Positions 1-9,991 of a stretch of DNA of 64,000 bases are shown here, piece after piece; positions within the stretch are counted from its first letter, which is position 1; each line of letters begins with the position of its first letter. The position numbers and the translations under genes were made by a program. The notes below the pieces were generated by a model. The model was given only the letters and a program-made list of their open reading frames with translations, searched no databases and was not told the origin of the DNA. The stretch is taken from positions 14,089,001 to 14,153,000 of the forward strand of contig NC_088331.1 in NCBI RefSeq assembly GCF_036884655.1, written 5' to 3'. The DNA comes from Musa acuminata AAA Group. Lineage: Eukaryota > Streptophyta > Magnoliopsida > Zingiberales > Musaceae.

Positions 1-397
1 AAGATCATCCCTTCCTATAAAAACACTAAAAGTCTAGGCCGGAGCAAGAAATAGTTTTCTGCTCCTTGACTCTCAATGGTCATAAACCAAGAATCAAAAA
101 GGAACTCACAACAAGTGGAAGTTGTGAAATCACAAAAACAATACAACCTTATTAGAAACATATGATATCCTAATACCCCCCTGATCTTCAAAACCCGTTC
201 ATCTACGAATTAATTCTTGTAGAAACTAAATTTGTCATGATCTTAAAAGGGATACCAAACAAACATACGTATGCACGTTAAAAGATCTATCTTGATCGTA
301 CAAAGAGCTTCTTCCTTAAATAAAAACTCATATGAAATCATGTAACAAACATTAATTGCTCTGAAACTCTCCTCAAGGCAAAGACCCCCTAATCAAA
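1..397 (+). pseudogene. Sirevirus internal remnant of element Z, at the gag/protease edge
   Basis: Bases 1-110 align by eye, at roughly 80%, with 20571-20690 of element C. There the sequence follows the copia motif WVPKNHPF that precedes the protease. No protease or integrase reading follows in any frame. In both copies the expected WYLDSGCSRHMT protease block is replaced by the same unrelated, stop-rich sequence. This marks the point where pol was lost in the family to which Z and C belong. The 5' end of Z, with its LTR and gag, lies outside the window. Confidence 0.6.
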
Positions 398-777
398 TCA
401 TCTTAGGTGCTCACCTGCTGCAGGCGGTGGCACCTCTCCAGCTGGCGGTGGCACCTCCAGCCATCACGGGTTGCCAGAGGTTGCACCGCTCCAGCCAGAG
501 GTGCAACCGCCAGCAAGCTCTGCCCTTTAAAACCACACTAGGGCCGGCTAAGAAACCGACCCCAACTCACCCCCATTTCCTCCTCTACTCTTCCAAGTCT
601 CCTCCATTCCCATTTCACTCCTCTAAGCCTTCCAAATACTTCCCACTTAGGAGCAAAACATCAAGAATACTTCCTTCTCTTGAAGATTTCACAAAGGTAC
701 TCTCTAAGAAGCTCTTAAATTCTGTTTTGTTCTTCATTTACTTTAGCTCATCATCATCCCTCTAAACAGCAGTAGTA
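398..777 (+). promoter_or_regulatory. Candidate promoter and leader of the 373-codon ORF
   Basis: The stretch starts with several copies of GGCGGTGGCACC and GGTGCAACCGCC (about 424-510), the same CGG..CCG palindromes that stand upstream of the TATA box in the Sirevirus LTRs here. A TATA-like CTTTAAAACC lies at 525-534. A pyrimidine-rich, leader-like stretch (540-750) runs up to the ATG at 778. That this drives the downstream ORF is inference. An ORF reading through it (427-765) is judged spurious. Confidence 0.4.
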
Positions 778-1899
778 ATGGGATCTAGAAGATCCTCAAG
801 GGACAAGGGAAAGAGGAGAGTAGTAGAAGAGTTTGATCTCACTCTTTTTGATTCCAAAAACCATGCTGAAAAATTTCTCTCCTTCGAACTAAGAAGCATC
901 AATAAGGGAAAATACGTAGATCTGAATGAACTAAGAGATGTAGAGACTATCCATTGGTTTGCAAACCTAAATCTACTTCCCATTTTGCAGATCAACGAAC
1001 CCATTTATCCTAGACTAGTTAGATTGTTTTACAACAACATGCAAATAGATGATGAAGAAAGAATATCAACCTATCTCTTAGGACAACACATCTCAATCAC
1101 TGATAGATTCATTTGTGATATGATAGGTATTCACATGAAAAGCATAGGACTTTACTTTAAAGGATCATGGGATGAAAAAACTATTGAAACATCATACGTT
1201 GAAGCCTTAGGAACAATCCTTGCCAATCCTAACATAGAATCTATTCCTAAAAGTTGTGAACATCTAATGCCCTTTAACACTAAGATACTTCATCATATCA
1301 TGACTAGTATAATTCTTCCTAAGCAATACCATCATGATGAAGTGAGTCAATTGGAATTAGGAATTATGTACCTAATCATGAAAGAACGTGACATTTGTCT
1401 TGGCTATCTGATCCAACAAAACATGTTGGAATTATCTACGAAAGATATGATGCTCCCATATGGTGGAATTATTACTAGAATAATGAAAGCTTACGACATT
1501 CAAATACCACTAGAAGAAGAAGTAATGAAATCAGATAGATTCAGCATAATAAACAAAAATCTACTTCACCGACTAAGATGTCACTATAGAAACGGTAACT
1601 GGGTTAGAATGCCTAGAAGAACTGATCCCCCTCAGCCTGAACCTGAACCTGAACCAGAGCCGGAAACCCCAGTCTTTAGGAGTACTCACTCTCCTCCGAT
1701 CTGTCCCTTTGAGGAAACACATCCGGTTGAGCAAACTCACACATCATCCATCGAAGATATCGGGATTCGGATGGACCGATTTGAACAACGACAAGAACGG
1801 CTTGAACTTCAACAAGATCAAATCCTAACCGAGCTGCAGCAAATCCATCGACAATTTGACTCTTTACTTAGGCACTTTAATCTTCCACCTCATGAATAA
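778..1899 (+). CDS. Putative plant transposon-domain protein, carried in a Sirevirus derivative
   Basis: An intact 373-codon ORF begins MGSRRSSRDKGKRRVVEEFD. It resembles a plant protein family usually labelled 'putative plant transposon protein', found scattered next to retroelements; its biochemical role is not known to me. Visible parts are a basic N-terminus (residues 1-16), a globular mostly helical middle (about 20-275), a Pro-Glu repeat linker (PEPEPEPEPE, about 285-295), and a Gln/Arg-rich C-terminus (about 330-368) with heptad-like leucines that could form a coiled coil. No reverse transcriptase, integrase, zinc knuckle or transmembrane segment is seen. It sits where integrase and reverse transcriptase should be, between Sirevirus remnants on the same strand. 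It has no stops or frameshifts while its neighbours are full of them, so it is either recent or selected. The start is the first ATG after the leader. The ORF is certain; the family assignment is from memory. Confidence 0.6.
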   Translation: MGSRRSSRDKGKRRVVEEFDLTLFDSKNHAEKFLSFELRSINKGKYVDLNELRDVETIHWFANLNLLPILQINEPIYPRLVRLFYNNMQIDDEERISTYLLGQHISITDRFICDMIGIHMKSIGLYFKGSWDEKTIETSYVEALGTILANPNIESIPKSCEHLMPFNTKILHHIMTSIILPKQYHHDEVSQLELGIMYLIMKERDICLGYLIQQNMLELSTKDMMLPYGGIITRIMKAYDIQIPLEEEVMKSDRFSIINKNLLHRLRCHYRNGNWVRMPRRTDPPQPEPEPEPEPETPVFRSTHSPPICPFEETHPVEQTHTSSIEDIGIRMDRFEQRQERLELQQDQILTELQQIHRQFDSLLRHFNLPPHE

Positions 1900-2330
1900 G
1901 CTTGTATAAACATCTGATGTTTTTGATATGACATGTTGTAAACTCCTTATGTTATTCATGAAGGACTTTGTCTTTATGGTTACCTGATATGCTATACATA
2001 TGTTACCCTGATATGGTTATCTTTGTCTGTGTAAGCATATTTGCAAACATCTCTTGTTGTTTATCTCGGTTTTTGCACTGAAACTAAAAAGGTTTAAAAG
2101 CCTATGCCTTGAAAATATGAAGCAACATACCAATGTAAGTTGATAAGTCAGCAGTATGACATTGATATGGTTGCTATTGCTAATATGATTGCTATCATGC
2201 CATGTATCAAGATATCAAACAAAAATTTGCATCATACGAGCTGATATCTTACCATGTGATGCAATGCTACACTTGCTGAAATAAAAATCCTGCTATGCAA
2301 TATGATATAATGCTGCACTTGAAATAATTG
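1900..2330 (+). other. Noncoding spacer after the carried ORF
   Basis: AT-rich, with many short TGATATG- and TGCTATG-like words (for example 1985-2030 and 2155-2310) and no credible ORF. It probably holds the 3' untranslated part of the carried ORF. I see no LTR end that would mark a separate insertion. Confidence 0.4.
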
Positions 2331-2541
2331 TGTTACTACATCAAAAGCTTAACACTCAAGAATCAAACGCATTGATATTAGACATTACTTTATACGAGAT
2401 CATGTCTCTAATCATGATGTAACCATAGAGTTTATTGATACCAAACATCAACTAGCTAATATCTTCACAAAACCCCTATGTGAAGAACAATTTGATTACA
2501 TAAGAAGAGAATTAGGAATGTTGATGTGTCCGAATACTTAA
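2331..2541 (+). pseudogene. Copia RNase H C-terminal remnant (element Z)
   Basis: Reads as the end of a copia polyprotein: HIDIRHHFIRDHV-like, then FIDTKHQLANIFTKPL, then ending GMLMCPNT before a TAA at 2539-2541. The first part contains stops and the upstream active-site portions of RNase H are missing. It is a fragment of under 70 codons and cannot be an active enzyme. Confidence 0.75.
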
Positions 2542-3341
2542 ACTAGTTAAAATTATTTTTCGAATGATATTACTATTACATGCCTTGACAACGCTTGATC
2601 AAATAACATGTTGCAAATTATGTGACAAATATTTTTAACCAAATGCATGTAAGAAGTTCATTTTTCGGGTTGTATGCTAAAAATGGGATGTTCCCGTACA
2701 CTCTTATGAAAACTCTTTGGAAAATGACTTTCCTCCGTCAAGCAAAAACAATAAAGAGATATATGTGTCATGACTTCCTTTATATGCTTGATAATGCTAT
2801 CATGCTTTTTGTTGATGACAAAGGGGGAGAAACATATGAATTGATAAACACTATGTCATAGCTGAACTGCCATAATCATATCTATGTCATAGTTGCAAAT
2901 ACTTGAGTGATGCTATAAACAATGTTATGCCATCCTTGCATCACCAAGAGATATGTGAACATGTGCTATAGTTTGCATCAAATCTTGATTTAATATTCTA
3001 TATTGTGAAGAAAATGAAAACTTGCTAGAAAATCTCAAATGTGTGCATCATGTAAAAAGTCCTTCGTAGCTTTATATGATTACATGATGAATGGTTACAA
3101 ACACTATCATACAAACTTGATGATGTATGTCATGCCTTGACATCATTCTTGAAGAGATACATCATGATAGGCATCATGATGGGAGCAATTGATAAGTTTA
3201 ACTGATCTAACTTATCAATACGTCACTTGAATTCTTAGGTCTTGAATTCAAGGTTGACTTATCTCAACCATGGCATATAGATAGGGGGAGTTAAGGACAA
3301 CTCCTTTATCAATTGATTGTCATCATCAAAAAGGGGGAGAT
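2542..3341 (+). other. 3' noncoding region of element Z with repeated polypurine tracts
   Basis: Between the pol stop and the LTR. A GACAAAGGGGGAGA tract lies at about 2817-2830, a further purine block TAGGGGGAG at about 3282-3290, and the final tract AAAAAGGGGGAGA ends at 3340, directly against the LTR. Several tracts upstream of the 3' LTR are typical of Sireviruses and prime plus-strand synthesis. The short ORF 2622-2861 reads through one tract and is not judged a gene. Confidence 0.65.
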
Positions 3342-3867
3342 TGTTGAATCTCGGATTTTGATGATGAAGTCAATTGTCATTTGTTATCTAATATATGTGT
3401 TGAGATAAGTGTGCAGGATTAACTACGATAAGAGTAAGACAAGCAGCAGGTGTTGCGCCGGAGTCAAGATCATGATCACGTTGGGAGTTCGAGAGTTCGA
3501 CGGAAGTTCGGACGGTCGTCAGAGGTTCAGCGAGAACAGATCCGAGAAGTCCAGAAGCTTGCCAAGCGAAGCTCGTCGGAACTCGCCAAGTGGATCGTCG
3601 CAAAGTCCAGGAGTATGCCGGATGTCCGCAGAAGGATCACCGAGGGTTATCGGTTGATCGACGGAAGTTGGCCGGAAACTCGCCGGAAGAAGCGATTGAT
3701 GCATCGGAGCAAAGCTGCAGAAGTTGTCTTAGAGTTAATCGTAGTTAGCATGATGATTAAGCATGAAAATGGGAGGTGATCCCATTAGCTTAATCTTGGG
3801 GCAATTGGGCCCCTGAAAAGATTCAAAGTGGGCCGAATGGAGTGAACCATTCGGACCCTGATTGCAC

Positions 3868-4400
3868 CAGGAGGTGCAACCGCCCCAGCCAGGAGGTGCA
3901 ACCGCCAGGGCTGCGAGGCTGGGAGGTGCAACCGCCCCAGCCGAGAGGTGCAACCGCCCAGAGCTCAGTCTTCGAGCTAGACTGGGCGGTGCAACCTCCT
4001 CTGCCAAGAGGTAGCACCGCCAGAGCTCAAGTTTCGAGCTCTGCCAGGCGATGCAACCACCGAGCTCAGTCTTCGAGCTCTGGCAGAGAGGTGCATCAGC
4101 CTGAGCTCAGTCTCGAGCTCTGCCAGGTGATGAAATCACCAAGCTCAGTCTTCGAGCTCTGGCAGAGAGGTGGATCAGCCTGAGCTCAGCTTGGAGCTCT
4201 GCCAGGTGATGCAATCACCGAGCTCAGTTTCGAGCTCTGCCAGGTGATGCAATCACCAAGCTCAGTCTTCGAGCTCTGCCAGGTGATGCAACCATCGAGC
4301 TCAGTCTTCGAGCTCTGGCAGAGAGAAGCAATCGCCTGAGCTCAGTCTTCGAGCTCTGCCAGGCGGTGCCACCTCTCCAGTCGAGAGGTGCAACCGCCTG
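3868..4400 (+). repeat. CGG..CCG palindrome array in LTR Z
   Basis: About a dozen degenerate units combine GGTGCAACCGCC-like palindromes with GAGCTC and TCTTCGAGCTCTGCCAGG blocks. The same array, in other copy numbers, stands at 17715-18065 (C), 20759-20905 (C, 3' LTR), 23505-23870 (D) and 58855-59030 (F). Its fixed place just upstream of the TATA box suggests a promoter element; that function is inferred. Confidence 0.75.
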
Positions 4401-4467
4401 ATCCCAGAATTCTGGGATTTGATCGATTTGATCGTTTTGAGCTCGAATTTTGAATTGGGTTGAGGCC

Positions 4468-4475
4468 TATAAATA
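4468..4475 (+). promoter_or_regulatory. TATA box of LTR Z
   Basis: TATAAATA followed by CCCCACCCATTCAGCACTGA. The same context occurs at about 7073 (A1), 10994 (B), 15909 (B), 18128 (C), 20961 (C), 23928 (D) and, as TATATATA, 59088 (F). Transcription probably starts about 30 bp downstream. Confidence 0.7.
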
Positions 4476-5188
4476 CCCCACCCATTCAGCACTGAAAAGA
4501 TACAGACCTACACCGAAATCTTGATCTTTTCTGTGATTCTAAAGAGCTCAAAAGTGTTGTAAAGCCTTTAAGTCTCCTCCTTCTGTTCTTCAAGTTTTCA
4601 ATTGTAAAGTGAGGAGAGAAAGGTCTGTAAAGGTTGTCTCCTAAGCCTGTCAAAAGGAGAGAAACTGTAAGAGGGAAGTTTGGCCTTCGCCCATTGAAGG
4701 AAGGCACCTAGTTGACGTCGGCAACCTCATCGGTGGAGGAAGCCAAAAGTGGAGTAGGTCAAGGCTGACCGAACCACTCTAAATCTCTGGTTTGCGTTCA
4801 TTTTCGAGCACTTTATCATTACTGCAAACCTCCCTCATCTCTACTGCTCTCTGCGCTTTCACGAACAAGTTCTAAGTGCTGTTCTTCCAAATCTGCATTC
4901 AGACGTAAATTCGGATTTTCATACATTACAGTTTACGTTTACGTTTGATTCTGCAGAACTGTTTTCCGCGCTTTTACGAACGAGCTTCTTTGCAGTTTAC
5001 GCTTACATTTTAATCCTATTAATAACTGCAATCTGTCCTCTACGATTTTACGAACGAGTTTCAACATTTAGACGTAAAACTGCATTCAGACGTAAATCGG
5101 CTTTCCTCGCTCAATCATCAGATTCCAGTTCACGTTTACATCTTGATTTCAACTGCATACTGCCTTCTGCGAGTATACAAACGAGTTT

Positions 5189-5482
5189 CAAAGTTTAGAC
5201 GTAAATCTGCGTCTAGACGTAAAACTACGTTTAGACGTAAATCTGCGTTTAGACGTAAAACTGCGTTTAGACGTAAAACTGCGTTTAGACGTAAATCTGC
5301 GTTTAGACGTAAAACTGCGTTTAGACGTAAATCTGCGTTTAGACGTAAATCTGCGTTTAGACGTAAATCTGCATTTAGACGTAAATCTAAGTTTAGACGC
5401 AAAACTGCCCTTAGACGCAAAACTGCGCTTAGACGCAAAACTGCGCTTAAACGCAATCTGCGCTTAGACGCAAACTGCACTT
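5189..5482 (+). repeat. 18-bp minisatellite in LTR Z
   Basis: About 16 copies of an 18-bp unit, CGTTTAGACGTAAATCTG, alternating with a variant ending AAAACTG. As 18 is a multiple of three and the unit has no stop, long ORFs appear on both strands (FRRKSA/FRRKTA repeats); these are artefacts. D carries about nine related 17-18-bp units (24495-24650), while C has only isolated copies. Every unit contains an ACGT core. Confidence 0.9.
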
Positions 5483-5614
5483 AGTTACAAACTGAGAATT
5501 TGCTTTTGCATCATAATAGTTTTTGAACGAACGCAGCTTTTGGTTTTTAAATTATTGTAAGATTTCCGCTGCACTAATTCACCCCCCCCCCTCTTAGTGC
5601 TCTCGATCCTAACA

Positions 5615-6017
5615 CAACCATCCAGCATTTCGTAAGTGGATCAATCAGTGAACTTATTCTCTAATGAGCACCTGTATTGTATCCTTAGTGTCCCCACATG
5701 AGCAGTTATGAGACCAGCTACATCCATCATATAGACGGGTATACAATACACTAATCTGTCTGATTATCTTGATGTCCCTCTCGAGTAACCTATGATTGTG
5801 ATTATTTAGGATCTGTGTTTAAAGGAGAATTAGTCTAATTATCATGATCTCATCACGATCTGATTCCTATTTCATAGATCCATGGACATCACAATATATT
5901 CAAACAATAGGCAATTTAAAATGATAAAATATTAAATAATAATAATAAATAAAAAGATTGCGTGTTAAGTCATGCGTGCCATCACTCACGTGACTGGCTT
6001 GCATGGCACCTATGACT
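5615..6017. other. Unassigned spacer between elements
   Basis: AT-rich noncoding DNA. It has a transposon-like look (CTCGAGTAACCTATGATTG and GGATCTGTGTTTAAAG blocks) but I cannot name the family. The right edge is an abrupt junction into a gag fragment at about 6018. Confidence 0.4.
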
Positions 6018-6273
6018 AGCACTTAGAACTAAAGAAAACCACTCGAGCAAAAGCTCAAGTGATGATGATGTCTTAGCACTCCTAATAAAAAAAATTAAAA
6101 ATATATAAAAAGAAACAAAATAAATCTTGTAAAATAAGACACTAGTAACAAAAATGAACTAAAAAGAACACAATCATCTGCTATGAATGCAAAAATCCAA
6201 GATACTTCAGAAGTGAATGTCCATAACTAAAGAAGAAGATGCTAGCACAAAAGAAGAAGAAAGCACTCAAGGT
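6018..6273 (+). pseudogene. A0 gag fragment with zinc knuckle, left of A1
   Basis: Reads like the second half of Sirevirus gag: a serine/aspartate stretch, then a CX2CX4HX4C-type knuckle CYECKNPRYFRSECP in which the knuckle His is replaced, then KKKKALK. It stops at 6273, where A1 begins. The next gag residues resume at 8574-8579 on the far side of A1, after a repeat of AAGGT. It is broken by stops and frameshifts. Confidence 0.7.
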
Positions 6274-8573
6274 TGTTAAATCTTGGATTTTGATGATGAA
6301 ACCAATTGATAAAGTTATGATCTAATATGCATTTAAGTAACGCAAGACTAGCTTCAATCAGGGAAGATAAATTGATTAAAATAGCAGAATCAGAAGCTGG
6401 GCCAGAATGGAACATGTTAGAAGATTGGACGTCAGACCAGAGGAAGGTTGACGTGTCGACAAAAGGCTTCGTGCCATTAATTTAGGCATCGGGCTAGAAG
6501 GATCAAACATTATGCCAAGGAGATCAAGTGTTACGCAGGTCAATATGTCAATTAGGTAATACACCGCAAAAGAGGACGATGCACTGAAAGTTCGGACGAA
6601 GCACCGGATGAACCAATGACATGCTAGACAACTTAGTATTATTGCTTGTAATAATTTATCTAGATTGAAGTAGTTTAGAGGGCTAATTGAGTTGGTTTTA
6701 AGTGTAACTCTGCTAACTCAATTAGGGGCCAACTGAGTGTAAAGTAGGGCTATTTTGGGCTAAGAGAAAGGCTCATTCAGTGACCCGAAGCCCCATTAGA
6801 CGGTGGCACCACCGGAGCTGGCGATGGAACTGCTTGAGGCTCGGCCTCCCAAGTGGTATGGGCGGTAGTACCGCTGGTCATAAATGGCTGTCAGGTGGTG
6901 GTACCACCTTGTCAAGTAGTGGTACTACCAGAACCCATTCTCAAGGTTCTATCAGGCGATGATACCACTAGGCTGGGTGGTGGTACCGCCCAGTACTGGC
7001 AGTGGTACCGCCAGTACCCTAGAAACCCGGGATGAGACCTTTTTTTGCTTCATTTTTAAAACCATTTAGGGACTATAAATACCCCAACTATTTATACATG
7101 GAGATATACGAATTAAGTAGAAATGGGAAAGAATTCTAAGTTATAAAAGTGTTGAAAAGCTTGAGCTCTCTCCTTCTTGAGCTTAGAGGTTATTCTAAGA
7201 GAGGAGTGAGAGGGTTACCTTGAGGGGTGTAAAGGTTATCTCCTGAACCTGTAAAAAGGAGAAAGAATTGTAATATGGTAGTTGGTCTTCGCCCATTGAA
7301 GGAAGACCGTTAGAGGATATTGATGGCCTCGACGGAAGAGGAATCTAGAGTGGACATAGGTCACAATGACGGAACCACTACAAACTTGATGTGCAATTTC
7401 TGCTTTTCATTATCATTACTATTACTTTCTGAGTTAATTGCTTTAGTTCACTTACTCTAAATCAAGCACTCTTTTCCGATATCAATTTTCATTGAATGTA
7501 CAAAGTTTCAAACCGACGTTTTTATCGTAAGCACTAATTCACTCCCCCCTCTTAGTATCGACTCGATCCTAATAGTTGGTATCATAACCACATTTCTCTC
7601 TGTTTGGATTAAACACCTAAAAGAGATGGTTTTTTTCAACTTTCAAGAGGGTCACTCCATCATTCGTCCTCCTATGTTCAGTGGGATGGACTGCACATAT
7701 TGGAAAACTCGAATGAGAGTTTTCTTGCTTTCTTCGAACTTTGATTTATGGAATATCATTAAACTTGGTTTTCAAAACCCCTCTAAACCTATGAATGAAT
7801 GTAATGACTTTGAGAAAAAAACTTTTTCTTTAAAAGTGAAAGCTATGAATGCTTTATTTTATACATTGGATAAAAACGAGTTTAATCGTATTTCGACTTG
7901 TGAAACTGCATATGATATTTGGCACACTCTTGAAGTCACACACGAAAGCATAAGTAGGGTTAAAGATTTTAAAATAAATCTTTTGATACATGATTTTGAA
8001 TTTTTTCGAATGAAGCCAAGTGAAACTATTGTTGACATGTATACCCATTTTACGGATGTCGTCAATAGTTTGAAAACACTTAGTAAAAAATTTTCAAATC
8101 TTGAACTTATTAATAAAATTTTACTTACTTTTCCTAAAAATTAGGATCCGAAAGTAACTGCAATACAAGAAACGAAGGACTTGAATAATTTTCCACTCGA
8201 AGAACTTATTGGATATTTGATGACTTATGAAATGACTTGTATTGAACATAATGAACATGAGAACTACTTTCCAAAAAAAACATGATGGATTTGACACTTC
8301 AAATAATAGAATACCACTTGAGTGATAACTTAAGTGATGATGATAATGACTTTGAACTTCTCACTATAAAATTTAAAAAGTTCATGAAACAACAATTAAA
8401 AAATAAAAATAAACTTAAAAAGGTTAAAGTTTTTAAATTAATTGCTTAGTTCACTTACTCTTTTCCGATATCGGTTTTCATCGAACGTACAAAGTTTCAA
8501 ACCGACGTTTTTATCATAAGCACTAACTCACCCCCTCCCCCCCTCCCCTCTTAGTGCCGACTCAATCCTAAGA
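6274..8573 (+). mobile_element. Element A1, a deleted Sirevirus inserted in A0 gag
   Basis: The 5' LTR is 6274-7574 (TGTTAAATCTTGG to CCTAATA, end decayed). A primer site like TTGGTATCATAACC follows from 7576, then gag (7626-8287), then an abrupt join into the last roughly 160 bp of an LTR (about 8413-8573). Nearly all of pol and most of the 3' LTR are gone. The 5-bp duplication AAGGT at 6269-6273 and 8574-8578 is exact, and A0 gag reads on across the pair, which fixes both ends. Confidence 0.8.
7626..8287 (+). pseudogene. A1 gag (Sirevirus capsid region), broken
   Basis: ATG at 7626 opens MVFFNFQEGHSIIRPPMFSG, and the open frame runs 172 codons to a TAG at 8142-8144. Homology continues past the stop (DPKVTAIQETKDLNNFPLEELIGYLMTYEMTC). 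It carries the copia gag signature YWKTRMRVF and the DIWHTLEVTHE and KPSETI blocks, as in the UBN2/retrotran_gag family that forms the particle shell. The W in SWDPK is replaced by the stop, the zinc knuckle is missing, and the tail runs out at about 8287. Confidence 0.8.
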
Positions 8574-9991
8574 AAGGTGATATATGATGAATCAAGTGTA
8601 TTAGAAGATAAGGAGCAACCAATAAAGATGAGATAGCGAACTATGCTTTAATGACTCTCAACGATAAGGTCTGTGACTCAACCGAAACTCATTTATCTTA
8701 TGACGGATTACTTAATGCTTTTCATGATTTATATGATGATTTTAAATTAGTTGGTTAGAAATATAAATTGCTAAAAAAGGATCATGCTTCTCTCTCTAGT
8801 AAATTTAAAAAATTAAAAAATGAGCATAATAAGTGTTACTTCTCTCTCTTGTACTAAATGAAAATATGATATTACAATAAATATTAAAAAAATTTAAAAT
8901 TAGAAATAAATTATTAAACATGATCCTTGCTAACAAATGTCATGTACGTAGAAAAAAATGAATCGGCTTTGTGAGTAGTAACACTTAATAAAAGCCGACT
9001 ATATTTGTTAAATAAAGGACCCATATTGTATGTTACCCTAAAAATTAAATGTAATTTTTATGGTAGATGTAGTCATTATACCTATAAATGTTCATTTAAA
9101 AAATATAACTCACATAAATTAGTTTCAGTTCTTAAAGTAATCATATATAACTAAATGCCAATAGTCTAGATAGGTTAAAGTAAACCCCTTTTATGTAGAT
9201 ATATCTACAATCAAAAGTTAGAAGTAAGAGATGGTATCTTGATAGTAGATACTCAAAATACATGACCAGAGATCCAACATATTTCTCTAAGCTCACTAGC
9301 CAAGATGAAGGATATGTCACCTTCGGAGACAACAACAAAGAAAAAATTATTGACAAAGAAAATATAGGTAACAAATCAAACCTCTTGATTGAAGATGTTT
9401 TACTAGTATATAGTTTAAAAAATAACTTACTAAGCATTAGTCAATTATGTGATAAGGGTTATAACATTAAATTTAAATCCAATACTTCCATTATAAAGAT
9501 ACCATAAAAAAATAGATCTATGATTGCCTTAATGACTAGTAATATGTATATTATTGATCTTGATGATTTTTATAATGAAACTTGCTTTCGATTTTAAATG
9601 ATGATGCATGGATTTAGCATAGGAGATTAAGCAATGCAAGTATAAAATTAATTTCATAAATTACAACTAAAGAACTTGAATGAGGTATGCCTAGAATTAA
9701 ATTGTCAAAGATAAAGTTTGTTATGCATGCCAACTAGGTAAATAAATAAGGAGTAGCTTTAAATCTAAAAATCAAATGACCACTACAATTAATTTATATG
9801 GATTTATTTGGACTAATTGATATCACAAGTCTAGGAGGTAGTAAATATGCTTTTGTAATTATTGATGATTATAGTGATATATTTGGACATATTTCTTGGT
9901 ACATAAAAGTGATTACTTTAAATATTTTTTAAAGTTTTACAAACAAGTTCAAAATGAAAAGGGTTTTATGATTTCCTTTATTCGTAGTGAT
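8574..9991 (+). pseudogene. A0 gag C-terminus, protease and pre-integrase remnant
   Basis: Resumes A0 gag after A1 with YDESSVLEDKE-like and ALMTL blocks, then a degenerate second zinc knuckle at about 9045-9100. The protease and pre-integrase part follows from about 9219: WYLDSRYSKYMTRDPTYFS, FGDNNK, NLLSISQLCDKGYNIKFKS. The catalytic DSG of copia proteases reads DSR, so it is dead. Stops multiply towards 9991. The frame ends at IRSD of the integrase, where B is inserted. Confidence 0.75.

Larger units (their letters stand above)
3342..5614 (+). mobile_element. 3' LTR of element Z (Sirevirus type)
   Basis: Starts TGTTGAATCTCGGATTTTG immediately after a polypurine tract and ends CTCGATCCTAACA, so it has TG..CA ends. 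At 2273 bp it is the longest LTR here. In order it has a GC-rich body (3440-3720), a palindrome array (3870-4400), a TATA box (4468-4475), a transcribed-looking part, an 18-bp minisatellite (5189-5482), and a C-run followed by CTCTTAGTGC near the end. It is the same family as the LTRs of C and D. Its partner 5' LTR is off the window, so no target duplication can be tested. Confidence 0.85.

Noticed and set aside
427..765. 112-codon ORF before the carried ORF
   Set aside because: It reads through GC-rich palindromes and a pyrimidine-rich leader and gives low-complexity Ser/Pro sequence.
5189..5482. CRISPR-like array of short direct repeats
   Set aside because: The units are contiguous with no unique spacers and the setting is a plant LTR, so this is a minisatellite.
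5136..5484. Overlapping ORFs of 113-114 codons on both strands with FRRKTA and LRLNA repeats
   Set aside because: They are readings of the 18-bp minisatellite, whose length is a multiple of three and which has no stops; there is no start context or family.
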